From Proteus columbae (GTDB lineage: Bacteria > Pseudomonadota > Gammaproteobacteria > Enterobacterales > Enterobacteriaceae): 64,000 bases of DNA. Below the pieces are notes generated by a model that saw nothing but the letters and a program-made list of their open reading frames with translations, was not told where the DNA came from and made no database searches. Of the stretch, positions 1-9,200 are shown in pieces; position 1 is the stretch's first letter; each line of letters opens with the position of its first letter. The translations under genes were made by a program, and so were the position numbers. The stretch lies in assembly GCF_002777965.1 (NCBI RefSeq), contig NZ_NGVR01000019.1, positions 6,654 to 70,653 of the forward strand, read 5' to 3'.

Positions 1-552
1 GGCATAAGCACCATATTCCGTTCTTCCAGCAAGAAAGTCATGATGGGTACATTTACCGACAGAGTTATTGGCAATATTTTTATTATCACCCCCACCCCAA
101 GTAAAGCGCTCTTTTAATATCTGTTTGGACGTCGGGGAAGACTCCATAATCGCCATAAGTTGTGAAACAAACTCTGGCTTTGTATAGTGATATTCCGTCA
201 CTAGCCCCAACCCATTAATATCCATCACTTTTTTATTTTCAATATCACTGATATTGACACTATTACCACTATCTACACTTTTAATTGCAGACAATAATCC
301 GCCTAAACTCAGTGTTTGTTGAATATTGGGTTGAATAGCTGAGTCTGATTGTTGTGTTTCATACAATCTTGCATCAATACTGCGTTCTAAATAACCGCGC
401 GCATGATAATGGTGACGCGTAATACGCTCATCGGTTTTATTAATTGTGTCAGGATGACGGCAATAGTTAATTTCACGAATTGTTGATCCGCGATTATCAT
501 GAACCACCACCGTTGGCGTTCTTGTGTGTAATTGTTGGTTTGATTTATTCAT
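1..552 (-). CDS. tccC: TcC toxin-complex component, N-terminal part (cut by window edge)
   Basis: The first 184 residues read without a stop from an ATG at 552 to the window edge. The N-terminus has the TccC/RHS signature: VVVHDNRGSTIREINYCRHP, then DERITRHHYHARGYL and ERFTWGGG, and a conserved cysteine-histidine stretch. In ABC toxins TcC closes the TcB cocoon. Its RHS shell cleaves off a variable C-terminal toxic domain, which TcA then injects into the target cell. That toxic domain lies outside this window, so the activity of this toxin cannot be told. The ribosome site AAGGAAAGG sits 3 bases before the ATG. The gene follows Rz1 by 31 bases on the same strand, so it is probably the last gene of the toxin-lysis operon. 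Confidence 0.85.
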   Translation of the reverse strand, partial: MNKSNQQLHTRTPTVVVHDNRGSTIREINYCRHPDTINKTDERITRHHYHARGYLERSIDARLYETQQSDSAIQPNIQQTLSLGGLLSAIKSVDSGNSVNISDIENKKVMDINGLGLVTEYHYTKPEFVSQLMAIMESSPTSKQILKERFTWGGGDNKNIANNSVGKCTHHDFLAGRTEYGAYA

Positions 553-583
553 AAACCTTTCCTTAAATTGTTTTGTCAGTTTA

Positions 584-865
584 TTAACTTATTGATGATA
601 ATAATGTTTCTATCGCTTTTTTATCGGTATTACATTTTTCTAATATCAACAATAACCGCGCCACATAGTCAGGGTAATCTCCCCACACTTGCACATTAAA
701 AAATGGTGCAGAACACGGCTGTAGCAAGTGTGTGGGTACAAACTTATTGGGCGCTTCCACGACGGTTAAGGGTGTTTTGCTGCAACTGGATAACAGCATC
801 AGGCACAGGCTCATTAGCACAAGGCGTTTGAGCCAGAATCTGCCGTAACTCTTGGCGTATAACAT
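584..865 (-). CDS. Rz1-like outer-membrane spanin lipoprotein
   Basis: This is a 93-residue lipoprotein with a hydrophobic N-terminus and the lipobox LLSSC (Cys28), followed by a short periplasmic part. Its first 122 bases overlap the end of the Rz-like gene in another frame, the classic nested Rz/Rz1 layout of tailed phages. Rz1 sits in the outer membrane and pairs with Rz to fuse inner and outer membranes in the last step of lysis. The ATG at 865 has a good ribosome site (AGAGGAAG) 6 bases upstream; a second ATG at 814 is also possible. The assignment rests on architecture and position, because Rz1 proteins share little sequence. Here it completes a lysis cassette between TcB and TcC. Confidence 0.72.
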   Translation of the reverse strand: MLYAKSYGRFWLKRLVLMSLCLMLLSSCSKTPLTVVEAPNKFVPTHLLQPCSAPFFNVQVWGDYPDYVARLLLILEKCNTDKKAIETLLSSIS

Positions 866-1112
866 GATTTTCTTCCTCTAGATTTTGTTGCTCCTTTTGT
901 TGATGCATAAGTGTTTCAGAGACTTTTTCTGCTTGTTCGTGCCATTGCACTAATTGTGATTGCAATGTGCGTTGTTGATATTCAAGCTGACTATTTTGCT
1001 CTGAAAGTTGATTAATTTTATTGTGTTGATAGCGGAGCACTAATAAAGCAACAACAATAATGAACGCTATCCCTCCTTTAATACCTAAACGTAAAAACGT
1101 ACTGATATTCAT
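744..1112 (-). CDS. Rz-like inner-membrane spanin
   Basis: A 122-residue protein with one N-terminal membrane segment (about residues 10-28) and then a long glutamine- and glutamate-rich coiled coil (about 30-95), the usual i-spanin design. It starts in an ATGA overlap with the endolysin stop, with ribosome site GAGGT 7 bases upstream. Rz proteins span the periplasm and contact the Rz1 lipoprotein after the wall has been degraded. The Rz1-like gene begins inside this one in a different frame. Recognition depends on topology, coiled coil and gene order rather than on catalytic residues. No other phage genes are nearby, which suggests a domesticated lysis unit rather than a prophage remnant. 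Confidence 0.78.
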   Translation of the reverse strand: MNISTFLRLGIKGGIAFIIVVALLVLRYQHNKINQLSEQNSQLEYQQRTLQSQLVQWHEQAEKVSETLMHQQKEQQNLEEENHVIRQELRQILAQTPCANEPVPDAVIQLQQNTLNRRGSAQ

Positions 1113-1498
1113 GGGTATACCTCACGACATAGTTCGTAATGAGGGCCATCGCGGAATGAAATCCAATCCCCTCCCCAATTAATCGAAACATTCAATTGGT
1201 AAGCGGCTTTTTTCATCGCTTTTGATACCGACTCGAATGCTGACCAATCTTGCCAAGGGATCGCTCCATTCACTAAAGGCACAATATCAACGGCATGACC
1301 TGTTAAATGACGGCTATTGAGGGTTTTGCTTTTACCTTCCTTCATTAGCTCTTTTTGCCGAGCTAATGAACGCAACCCTTCAATAACAACAAAATCATAT
1401 TCACTCAATGCCAGCGCCTGATGAACCACTTGCACTAAATCTTGATGCACTCCGTTTAAGTTACTCAGGCTACGTTGACTTAATGTATACGTATTCAT
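1109..1498 (-). CDS. M15-family endolysin (L-Ala-D-Glu / VanY-like peptidase)
   Basis: A 129-residue peptidase with the zinc motifs of the M15 endolysin family: SRHLTGHAVDIVP holds the first His and Asp ligands, and GPHYEL near the C-terminus holds the last His. Relatives include phage T5-type endolysins that cut peptide stems of peptidoglycan. There is no signal peptide, so export would need the upstream holin. The start lies in an ATGA overlap with the holin stop and has ribosome site AAGGAG. In Yersinia Tc loci a similar enzyme is required for release of the toxin. I infer the same job here because of its position between TcB and TcC. Confidence 0.88.
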   Translation of the reverse strand: MNTYTLSQRSLSNLNGVHQDLVQVVHQALALSEYDFVVIEGLRSLARQKELMKEGKSKTLNSRHLTGHAVDIVPLVNGAIPWQDWSAFESVSKAMKKAAYQLNVSINWGGDWISFRDGPHYELCREVYP

Positions 1499-1812
1499 TT
1501 TGGCTCCTTAAGGTTATTCACACCAAAAATACGGTTCCACAACCAAATTAAAGTTGTGCTACCCATTGATCCAAAAAGCCCTGCAATCATGTAAGACATA
1601 TAACGACTTGCTCCGCTTTCAAAACTCAATAAACCGCCTAATAACCCTGTAAATACTGAAATCACAATTTGGCTACCAATGCCACACCAAGACCACTTAA
1701 TTTGTTTTTGTCTAATTTCCATTAAATACCTCACGATACCTCCCCAGGCTGAAAATCCACCGATAATCATCCAAGCCAGTGCATCGCTTTCTGATGGGAT
1801 CGCAACTAGCAT
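1495..1812 (-). CDS. Phage-type holin (LydA / holin superfamily III-like)
   Basis: A 105-residue protein with about three membrane segments (roughly residues 12-28, 45-62 and 72-92), a short charged loop after the first segment and a basic tail ending LKEPK. Size and topology fit the LydA-like phage holins found in Tc toxin loci. It would form lesions in the inner membrane at a set time and let the downstream endolysin reach the wall. It is first in the cassette, 62 bases after the tcdB stop, with ribosome site AGGAA. A 9-bp hairpin lies between tcdB and this start and could damp read-through into the lethal gene. Confidence 0.8.
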   Translation of the reverse strand: MLVAIPSESDALAWMIIGGFSAWGGIVRYLMEIRQKQIKWSWCGIGSQIVISVFTGLLGGLLSFESGASRYMSYMIAGLFGSMGSTTLIWLWNRIFGVNNLKEPK

Positions 1813-1831
1813 AATAAAATTCCTAAATAGA

Positions 1832-1862
1832 GCGGATTAAACAATGCCACTCATTAATCCGC
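1832..1862 (-). repeat. Hairpin between tcdB and the holin gene
   Basis: A perfect 9-bp inverted repeat, GCGGATTAA and TTAATCCGC, separated by 13 bases. It sits after the tcdB stop and about 20 bases before the holin start. No strong T-run follows on the minus strand, so full termination is doubtful. Attenuation or RNA processing is possible. Confidence 0.5.
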
Positions 1863-1874
1863 GTAATAAATCAC

Positions 1875-4800
1875 CTACATTAGTGTGTCATTTTCATCTT
1901 CCTGAACCACAAACCATGGCGCCACTATCGTATGACGGCGATATTGTTTTGCGGTAATCACTTGATATAAACGACCTAATGCATCGTAATAATGGGTATC
2001 CGCAAAACGGTTAAGCTGAGATAAACTTTCCGAAACATAACGCCAGTCATTGAGAAAATAAGGCTGATACACCCGCTTTACATTTCCTTTGTTGTCATAT
2101 TCGGTTTCACCTGAAATTGCCCAACGTGTTGTGGTGCCTTTTTGTTGTGCCTGTTGTGCTCGATCAACCACTAGTTCACCTTTTTCACTACGCAAAAAGG
2201 ACTCACCCGCTTCAACTCTGACGGAAGTTTGCAATAAGCGGCCAAAACCATCGCTAAAAGTGATTTGTTGGCGAATTTGCTGTTGTGGATCGCTGTCATA
2301 ACGGTCGGTCATGATTTGTAGTGCATGAGGTGGCAATCTTGACGATGTCTGCATCCAGCTGTCAGTGATATACACAAAACCCGTGGCGATTGGCAGTGTT
2401 GATGTCAACGCTAGCGCCTCATTGATATCGATTGGCATCGTAAAGGCTTTATCGCTATAACCACTTTGTTTACCATTTTCAGTCCCTGAAAAACGCGTTG
2501 TCGTTACACGACCAAAGCCATCAAAAGTGACTTGATGAAGATTGTGGTTTTCATCAGTAATAGAGTTAGGTGATAAAAAGCGCCAATCATAAGTAAGATA
2601 AAAATCTTGTACGCTCAAAGGAGATTTTTTCCCCATTAACACACAGAATTGCTTATCCCATAACAGTGTGTAGTCGCAAGAAAGCTCAGATTTTTTATAC
2701 ACTAGCGGCTTATAAAACTGCGCTAATGAACCGTAGGTTTTGATGCCTAATAACGGTTTCACCCACAGTTTTTTGCCTTTTTCCGCTTCATCAGCAAATA
2801 AATAGCCTTTTTGCTGATAACCCGCGTTTTTCATCACGTTATCCAGTTTTAAATCAGGATAAGGCTGTGAAATGATTTTGGCAGTGTCTTCGTCTAATTC
2901 TGCAGTTTCGCTATACGCTAAACGGATTGGAAAATCAGGCTCAGTTAATGTCGCTTTGCCTTCAGCATCCAAATAAGCCAGTTGTTGTTGCCCTGCAAAC
3001 ACGGATGCTGATTTCTGTGTTAGCAGATTATTGCTTGCTAGCAACGCTTCAACATTTAAGCCTTTTTTTGGCTGCTTTTCTGCGCCAAAAACCCAAACAT
3101 CTTGTCGACTTGCCTCCGTCACTCCTAGCTGATAAACCTGTTTTTCAGAATGAACAAGATGGTGACAAGTTTGACGCGACAAACTTAAACGTAGAGTCTG
3201 TTGTTGTTCATCATGACTTGACGTCCACAACGTTTCAGGCAAGCTTTCATAATGCTGATAAGGATTTACTTCACCTTTAGCACGTCTTGGGTAATCAATT
3301 GCAACCGCTTTAGTCACAACACCATAGGTGTCTTGCTCTAATGTGATTTGTTGATGACAAGACGGATCAGTTGCAATACGCTCATAATGATATACACGAC
3401 TTTCAACGACAGAAGGCATCACCACGGGTGAATGTCCTTGTGTTTCAATTAAGCGTACTTGTGAGCGTTGTTCTGTTACCACATAAGGAATATCAGCAAC
3501 AACCGCATTATCTGATCCATAGATTTCTTTGCGCAATAATGTGCCTTGCATACCACGTTCAAGCCAATAGCCATATTGTTGGCGTAGCGCGCTTTCACAG
3601 ACTTTTTCTGCACTGTCTTCACCTTGTGTAAAACGAGGTGAATAGTGTGGAAATGCCACATTGTCACCTTGCCAAAACTCATTAAATAACTGGCTATCCA
3701 CCACGGATTTACCGGTTAAAAACCACTGGCGAGTTAATGCGCTTGGTGTTTTATCTGTGGTGTCCTCTTCGCTTTTAAAGGATTCAGCATTGGTCATTTC
3801 AACACAGCCAAAACCACGAAACTCTTTCTCTTTACCATCCCACACACCATGACGATAATTAAACATTTGTGTTAACTGGCTTTGAGTTACCTCATCCACT
3901 GTGTCGATTTTCCACAACGTATGTAATGCAAAAGGTAAATGGCTAACCATTTTTTGTTTACCCTGCTTTGCTTGTGCTAATTTTTCATCTAACCCAAATT
4001 GCGCTGAACTGCGGTAATGCAGATTTTGAATTAGTCCCATATTGTTATTAATCGATGTTAATAACCACGGTTTTTGATTTTGCAAAGAAAGCACCCAATG
4101 CTGCGGTACAGGATAAGATTTTGTCAGTAAAATACTGGCAACACCAAGACCTTGCACATCAGCAACTTGCAGCTGGCAATAGCTATCAAAACGCATATTT
4201 TTAGGTAATGCGATATCATCACCACGCACAAATTGATTGCCACTGTGGTTAAAATAAACCTCTAAATGGGTAGATTGGGCGTAAATAATATCGGTTGTAC
4301 CACTACCATCTAAATCTGCTAAATAGAGCTGATTAGGATTAAATTTAAGACGATCAGCAGAGAAACCTGGAATAGTAATAGGCGTGCTAAATTTTCCATC
4401 ACCAAGATGAACCCAACAACTTACGCCTTGGTAGTCAATTTTAATCAGGTGTTGCTGACCCGAACCTAATACATCACTAAATGCCACTAAAGTACGTCGA
4501 TTAACGTTTTTAATCGGTAATGTCACACCTTCGGTTTGCATCACCTCTTTGCTTTTTTTCCAGCCTTGCGCTGAACCGGCATAAAGGCGAATACTACGAG
4601 GACCAATTAAAGCTAAATCAGCAAAACCACGGCCTGTTAATGAGGTTAATTCTGCTCTAGGATGAAAATACTCTGTAGGAATTGCATCAAGTGGAACAAA
4701 ATTCAGCCAACTCTCCGCGTTATTTTCATCTTGTTTGTAATAACCATTAACATCACCTTTTGTAACTAACCACTCCAGTTTTCCATCACCCGTCATGTCG

Positions 4801-6206
4801 GTCAGCATGGCTGAATTTTGTAACGATGGAATGATAGGAAGCTTTTTCGCTTTATCCCATGTTATGGCATTCGGATTTTGCTTATCTTCTTTTCTGATGG
4901 GGGCGCGATACCACCAAGCACCACGGTCTTGATACAACACCCCCGCAAGCCCTTCACCTAATAAATCAACATATTGATAAGGCTGTTGCGGTGTAAAAGC
5001 AGCAAGTTCATTAAGAGATTGCCATTGTGCTTGTTTTGTCGAACCGACTGTTTGCCAATCAAATTTTACTGGGGGTAATGTCACTAACGATTGTGCGTCT
5101 TTATTGTTGCTAAAAGCCGATTGCTGTGCTGAGACTAACACCGTACCCGATGCTGACTCATCGTAAGTAAGCGTTAATCGAGCGACTAATTCTGGTGTTT
5201 CTGCCAGTGGCGTTTGTTTTTCTAAACTTTCGATACGGTGATACATCAGCACTTGGCGACATAAACGACGGGTACGTAGTTCAAAACCATAATGGAAAAG
5301 CGAAAAACAGTCTTTACGCAACGCCCATGCGGAATTACCTTGCCATTGAGGATAAGAGGCTAATGCACTGCTACGCTCACCGTAATCAAATACCAGTGTA
5401 AATAACGCATTATTAGGTAATGTATTATCGGTTTTGACACAAGAAAAGGCACGCTCACCTACCGGATTACCGTAATAGACCTTATCTAAATAACGTTGTG
5501 TATTAGCATTTGTATGTAATTGAATTTCATGTTTATCACAACCTTGTTCATCTTCAGGGCGATAGTGATATTCAATCTGTTCACCCGTTGCTGAAACTGA
5601 AGCATTTAGGTTCCATTGGGCGATATGAGCACTATTTTGGCTATCTACAATCTGTGCTGTAGTTTCATAACCAAATAGATGTGCATCCCCATTTGCGCTA
5701 TACATTACCCAAAATTGGGTTGGTGTATTCGCTGATGCTTTGCTGTCATTGAGTGACCAATATTCGAAACGACTAAAGCTTTTTTCAATACGAGAGCGAT
5801 ACGTCGTCACTTGATATTGATGAATAAGTTTTATGCCTAACAATGTATTACGTTGCGTTGTTTCAACGTCACCTTTTTTATTCAAAATAGGCACAATCAC
5901 TTCACCTTCAGGTCCAACAAACTCATCTTGTGGCGTATAAGTTGGAATGCCTTTTGAAGTACGACGACGAATCGACATCACACCGACAGACCAACCAAAC
6001 CCAAATACGCCATTACCCGCTTGATTTTGATAAGTTAAGCCTAAAGATGGCGCATAACCACGACCGTGGCTAATGGGCAACGGTAAACTAAAAGTGGCTG
6101 CACCATCAGGGCCAACAGCGCCCATATTGCCGGTTAACCCTGTGACAGCACCGCCTCCTTTCGGTAAATTAGGTGCATCAAAGGTCAATTTCTCTGAATT
6201 TTGCAT
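1875..6206 (-). CDS. tcdB: TcB toxin-complex component (TcdB/TcaC-like, SpvB domain)
   Basis: A 1443-residue TcB subunit, close to the usual 1470-1490. The N-terminus is a typical SpvB domain (KGGGAVTGLTGNMGAVGPDG, then FGFGWSVG near residue 70). The middle has FG-GAP/VCBS-like repeats rich in D-x-D-G (DLLGEGLAGVLYQD, ADLDGSGTTDIIYA), which form the beta-propeller that docks onto TcA. The C-terminal third has RHS/YD-like repeats (DGFGRVTTTRFSG, YDALGRLYQV) that build half of the cocoon shared with TcC. Ribosome site GGAG lies 6 bases before the ATG. It follows tcdA by 55 bases and precedes the holin. TcB and TcC are separate genes here, joined through the lysis cassette rather than adjacent. 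Confidence 0.93.
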   Translation of the reverse strand: MQNSEKLTFDAPNLPKGGGAVTGLTGNMGAVGPDGAATFSLPLPISHGRGYAPSLGLTYQNQAGNGVFGFGWSVGVMSIRRRTSKGIPTYTPQDEFVGPEGEVIVPILNKKGDVETTQRNTLLGIKLIHQYQVTTYRSRIEKSFSRFEYWSLNDSKASANTPTQFWVMYSANGDAHLFGYETTAQIVDSQNSAHIAQWNLNASVSATGEQIEYHYRPEDEQGCDKHEIQLHTNANTQRYLDKVYYGNPVGERAFSCVKTDNTLPNNALFTLVFDYGERSSALASYPQWQGNSAWALRKDCFSLFHYGFELRTRRLCRQVLMYHRIESLEKQTPLAETPELVARLTLTYDESASGTVLVSAQQSAFSNNKDAQSLVTLPPVKFDWQTVGSTKQAQWQSLNELAAFTPQQPYQYVDLLGEGLAGVLYQDRGAWWYRAPIRKEDKQNPNAITWDKAKKLPIIPSLQNSAMLTDMTGDGKLEWLVTKGDVNGYYKQDENNAESWLNFVPLDAIPTEYFHPRAELTSLTGRGFADLALIGPRSIRLYAGSAQGWKKSKEVMQTEGVTLPIKNVNRRTLVAFSDVLGSGQQHLIKIDYQGVSCWVHLGDGKFSTPITIPGFSADRLKFNPNQLYLADLDGSGTTDIIYAQSTHLEVYFNHSGNQFVRGDDIALPKNMRFDSYCQLQVADVQGLGVASILLTKSYPVPQHWVLSLQNQKPWLLTSINNNMGLIQNLHYRSSAQFGLDEKLAQAKQGKQKMVSHLPFALHTLWKIDTVDEVTQSQLTQMFNYRHGVWDGKEKEFRGFGCVEMTNAESFKSEEDTTDKTPSALTRQWFLTGKSVVDSQLFNEFWQGDNVAFPHYSPRFTQGEDSAEKVCESALRQQYGYWLERGMQGTLLRKEIYGSDNAVVADIPYVVTEQRSQVRLIETQGHSPVVMPSVVESRVYHYERIATDPSCHQQITLEQDTYGVVTKAVAIDYPRRAKGEVNPYQHYESLPETLWTSSHDEQQQTLRLSLSRQTCHHLVHSEKQVYQLGVTEASRQDVWVFGAEKQPKKGLNVEALLASNNLLTQKSASVFAGQQQLAYLDAEGKATLTEPDFPIRLAYSETAELDEDTAKIISQPYPDLKLDNVMKNAGYQQKGYLFADEAEKGKKLWVKPLLGIKTYGSLAQFYKPLVYKKSELSCDYTLLWDKQFCVLMGKKSPLSVQDFYLTYDWRFLSPNSITDENHNLHQVTFDGFGRVTTTRFSGTENGKQSGYSDKAFTMPIDINEALALTSTLPIATGFVYITDSWMQTSSRLPPHALQIMTDRYDSDPQQQIRQQITFSDGFGRLLQTSVRVEAGESFLRSEKGELVVDRAQQAQQKGTTTRWAISGETEYDNKGNVKRVYQPYFLNDWRYVSESLSQLNRFADTHYYDALGRLYQVITAKQYRRHTIVAPWFVVQEDENDTLM

Positions 6207-6218
6207 GTAGAACTCCAG

Positions 6219-6240
6219 ACAGGCTCCCTAAGGAGCCTGT
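6219..6240 (-). repeat. Hairpin in the tcdA-tcdB gap
   Basis: A perfect 9-bp inverted repeat (ACAGGCTCC and GGAGCCTGT) with a 4-base loop. It lies between the tcdA stop and the tcdB ribosome site and ends only 2-3 bases before that site. It lacks a following T-run. It may be an mRNA processing or stability element, or may affect tcdB translation. Confidence 0.55.
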
Positions 6241-6261
6241 AATTAATTAAGATTTGAATAA

Positions 6262-9200
6262 TTAACGAATGGTGTAGTTAATGTGGAGAATGATGTCGTT
6301 AAGTGTCAGTAACATCTCTTTTTGCTTATCTGTTGCATCAGGGAAGCTTAAAGTCAGTGTACTGCTATCATTTACTGGTAAACCTTCAAATGGCAGATAA
6401 CGATCATCATTGAAATTCAGTTGGAATTGCCCACTGTCATTCATGCCATGGGAAATGGCAATCGCACTACAGCCACGTGGTTTCACTGCACTACCGCCAT
6501 AACTGAGCACCGCACGAATAGTTTGATACGCGCCAGTTAATGCAGGTAATGTCACACTAATTTGTTTAACACGACGTAATTTACCGAGATCTGCCGGATA
6601 ATCTTTGTCGATAGCTAAATCAGAGAGCTTAATAGAGGCTTGTAATTGGCCATTTTTCAACGTAACACCATTTTCTGCCGTACCTAACTGTGTTTTTGAT
6701 TTGTTAATCACATCAGCGACTTGTTCAAAGCCAAACTTATTGCTACTTAAGCCTTGATATACATCATTCAACGACACAATCTTGGTAATTTCCAGCGCAC
6801 GCTTGTCTTTTTCAAGGTAACTGTTTTCCATTTGAGTCAGATTATGCATTAAGCTTTCACCTGCCATTAAGCCAGAATAGTTACCTTGCCATGCACCAGG
6901 ACGAATAAAGGTTTGCGTTTCACCTAAATCATACTGATAAGCCGATTCTGCCATTCGACAACGAGATACAGTTAAGTCGTAGAAGGGTTTATAAATCGCC
7001 ATCAATTTACCGCGTAACCAGTTATACAGGGCTTTATTGGTAAATTTATTTTGTAAGAAAGTTAAATGCTCTTGTGTTTGCTTCTGTTGCAACATCAAGC
7101 TATCTAATTGCAGATTCGCTGCTTGTTGATGTACAACCAACGCGGCTAATTGAGCATCAAACTGATCTAACTCTGATTGAGCGGTATCTCGTAATGAGCC
7201 CCATTCTTCACGGCGTCGACGATAAGACTCTGATTGACTTAATCTATCTGCTGCAATACGGGTTGCAGAACCAGACAATTGCAGACCAATGGATGTCGCA
7301 TTAAAAATAGCGCCTAAACGAGAACCACCGACAGCCATACCATAAATATTTGGCACTAAATCAGCTGCTGCGCCTGCCATATTTAACCCTTGGCTGGCAG
7401 TATTGAGCACAGAAGAGCTCAAATAGAGATCCATCGCTTGTTGTTCTGGCGTGCTAATATTCTGATCGTACAATTTACTATAATAATCAACGCGTTTTTT
7501 AGCACCTGAACGTGAAGCTTGTAATGCCTTTTTGCTATGTTCAAATTCTTCCAACGTTTTCTGCTGATATTTAATATTCTGCAGAATAATTTCACTACCT
7601 TGTGTGACAAGCAATTCAGATAACGCTTGAGCATCTTGACGCTCTGTGATGCTAGAAAGCGAATTTCCAAACGCCATTAATTGAGCAACTGCCGATTTTG
7701 CACTGGCTACAATGGCAGGAAAACGCTGAGTTGGCATCATTGCATTTGGCAATACGCTATTATTTTGTGATTGACTTACCGCTGCAGCTTGCAACACTTT
7801 AGGATCTGCCGGTGTTGCATACATCGGCAACGACAATGGTTGCCCGTCAATCGATAAATTGTGGCGTAAATTAAACAAACGCGTTGTCAACACTTGACGA
7901 TATTGTGCCAATTTTTCATTAATTTGAGGCAAAAAGAGCGAAGTTAATGTATTTGCTGTCCGTAATAACGTGGCTTCTTTTTTATTAGCAGAAGGTGTTG
8001 ATTGATGGGTTTTCGTTGCCGCATCAATTAATGTTGGAGCTGACCACACATCGTTATCTAATAGCTCGACTTCGTCTCCTAATAACTTCAGTGCTTGCAC
8101 ATACCACATTTTAGCTTCATTTAAAGTATCACGCTCAAGTAGGCGATAAGCACTATCACCACGCTCCACCAGAATATCAAGGCACTTCATAAAGGTCGCT
8201 AACTTATAGTGCATTGGATCAGCTTGCGCCACTGCATCAGGATCCGTTGAATCCAGTTGATCATTATCCCAAGCCACATCAGCTAATAAAGGCTGTGAAT
8301 TCCAAACACGATTAGTATGAGTATTATTATCAATATAACCATTTGGACTAAACACATAACGTAGCCAACGACTCGCTTCATCATAGTTTTGCCCTTCTAA
8401 CATCACATTAGCTAACATCATCGGCGTATAATAGAACAGCTCCCAGAAATAGAGTGCATTAGCACCATTAAAGTCCATTGGTACATCAGCGCCTTCTTCC
8501 AAAGCAGGCTCCGGTAATCGCTGAGAACTTAGCGTTAAAATAGCATCAATTCCATTATTCGCACGTTTGACTAATTGGCGTGCAAATAGCGTATTTAATC
8601 GTACTAACATTGGTTCATTAGCCACAGTCATTGAAATATATTGAGCATGCTTTTGGTTTGTTTTTAAACTAATAACACTTTCATTAATATGTTCCAATTC
8701 ACTGACTTTAAAAGAGTATGTATTTTCAGAAATAATTTTCCCATTTTTATTAATCGCTTTGATATTTGCGGTTAATATAAATTCACCATCATCATTAAAT
8801 TCACTATCAGGCACATCAAGCTTAAGCACTTTATCTTTACTATTGAAACTATTGCTTCCTTCAATTAAATCAGTGCTAGCGTTAGACCATTGTTTAAGAG
8901 AATAAGCTATTTTATAAGAATTACTAGATAATAACTCTATATTGATATCATGGATCATTTCATCATCATTATAGATAACTTTATTTAAGTCGCTATTATT
9001 AATAGTCAATGGATAAGATATTCTTTTTCCATAAGCTCCCATCAGTAATTGGCTTGTTATTTTTCCTGAAACATAAAAAATAAATCTTGGCGTTTCTTTG
9101 TTTAAAAAATCCAGTAATGAAAAATCACCCAATTCATTAGAAAGTGTAAAGGCGATTTTATTTTCCGAGGTATACCGTAATAAATTATTCGATTGTTTAG

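Noticed and set aside
1-1812. Prophage remnant
   Set aside because: Holin, endolysin and spanins could mark a prophage, but no capsid, tail, integrase or replication gene is present, and the genes overlap within a toxin operon.
2089-5401. Several plus-strand open frames of 60-117 codons inside tcdB
   Set aside because: They are antisense to a well-recognised TcB protein, lack ribosome sites and show no domain. They are products of codon bias on the other strand.
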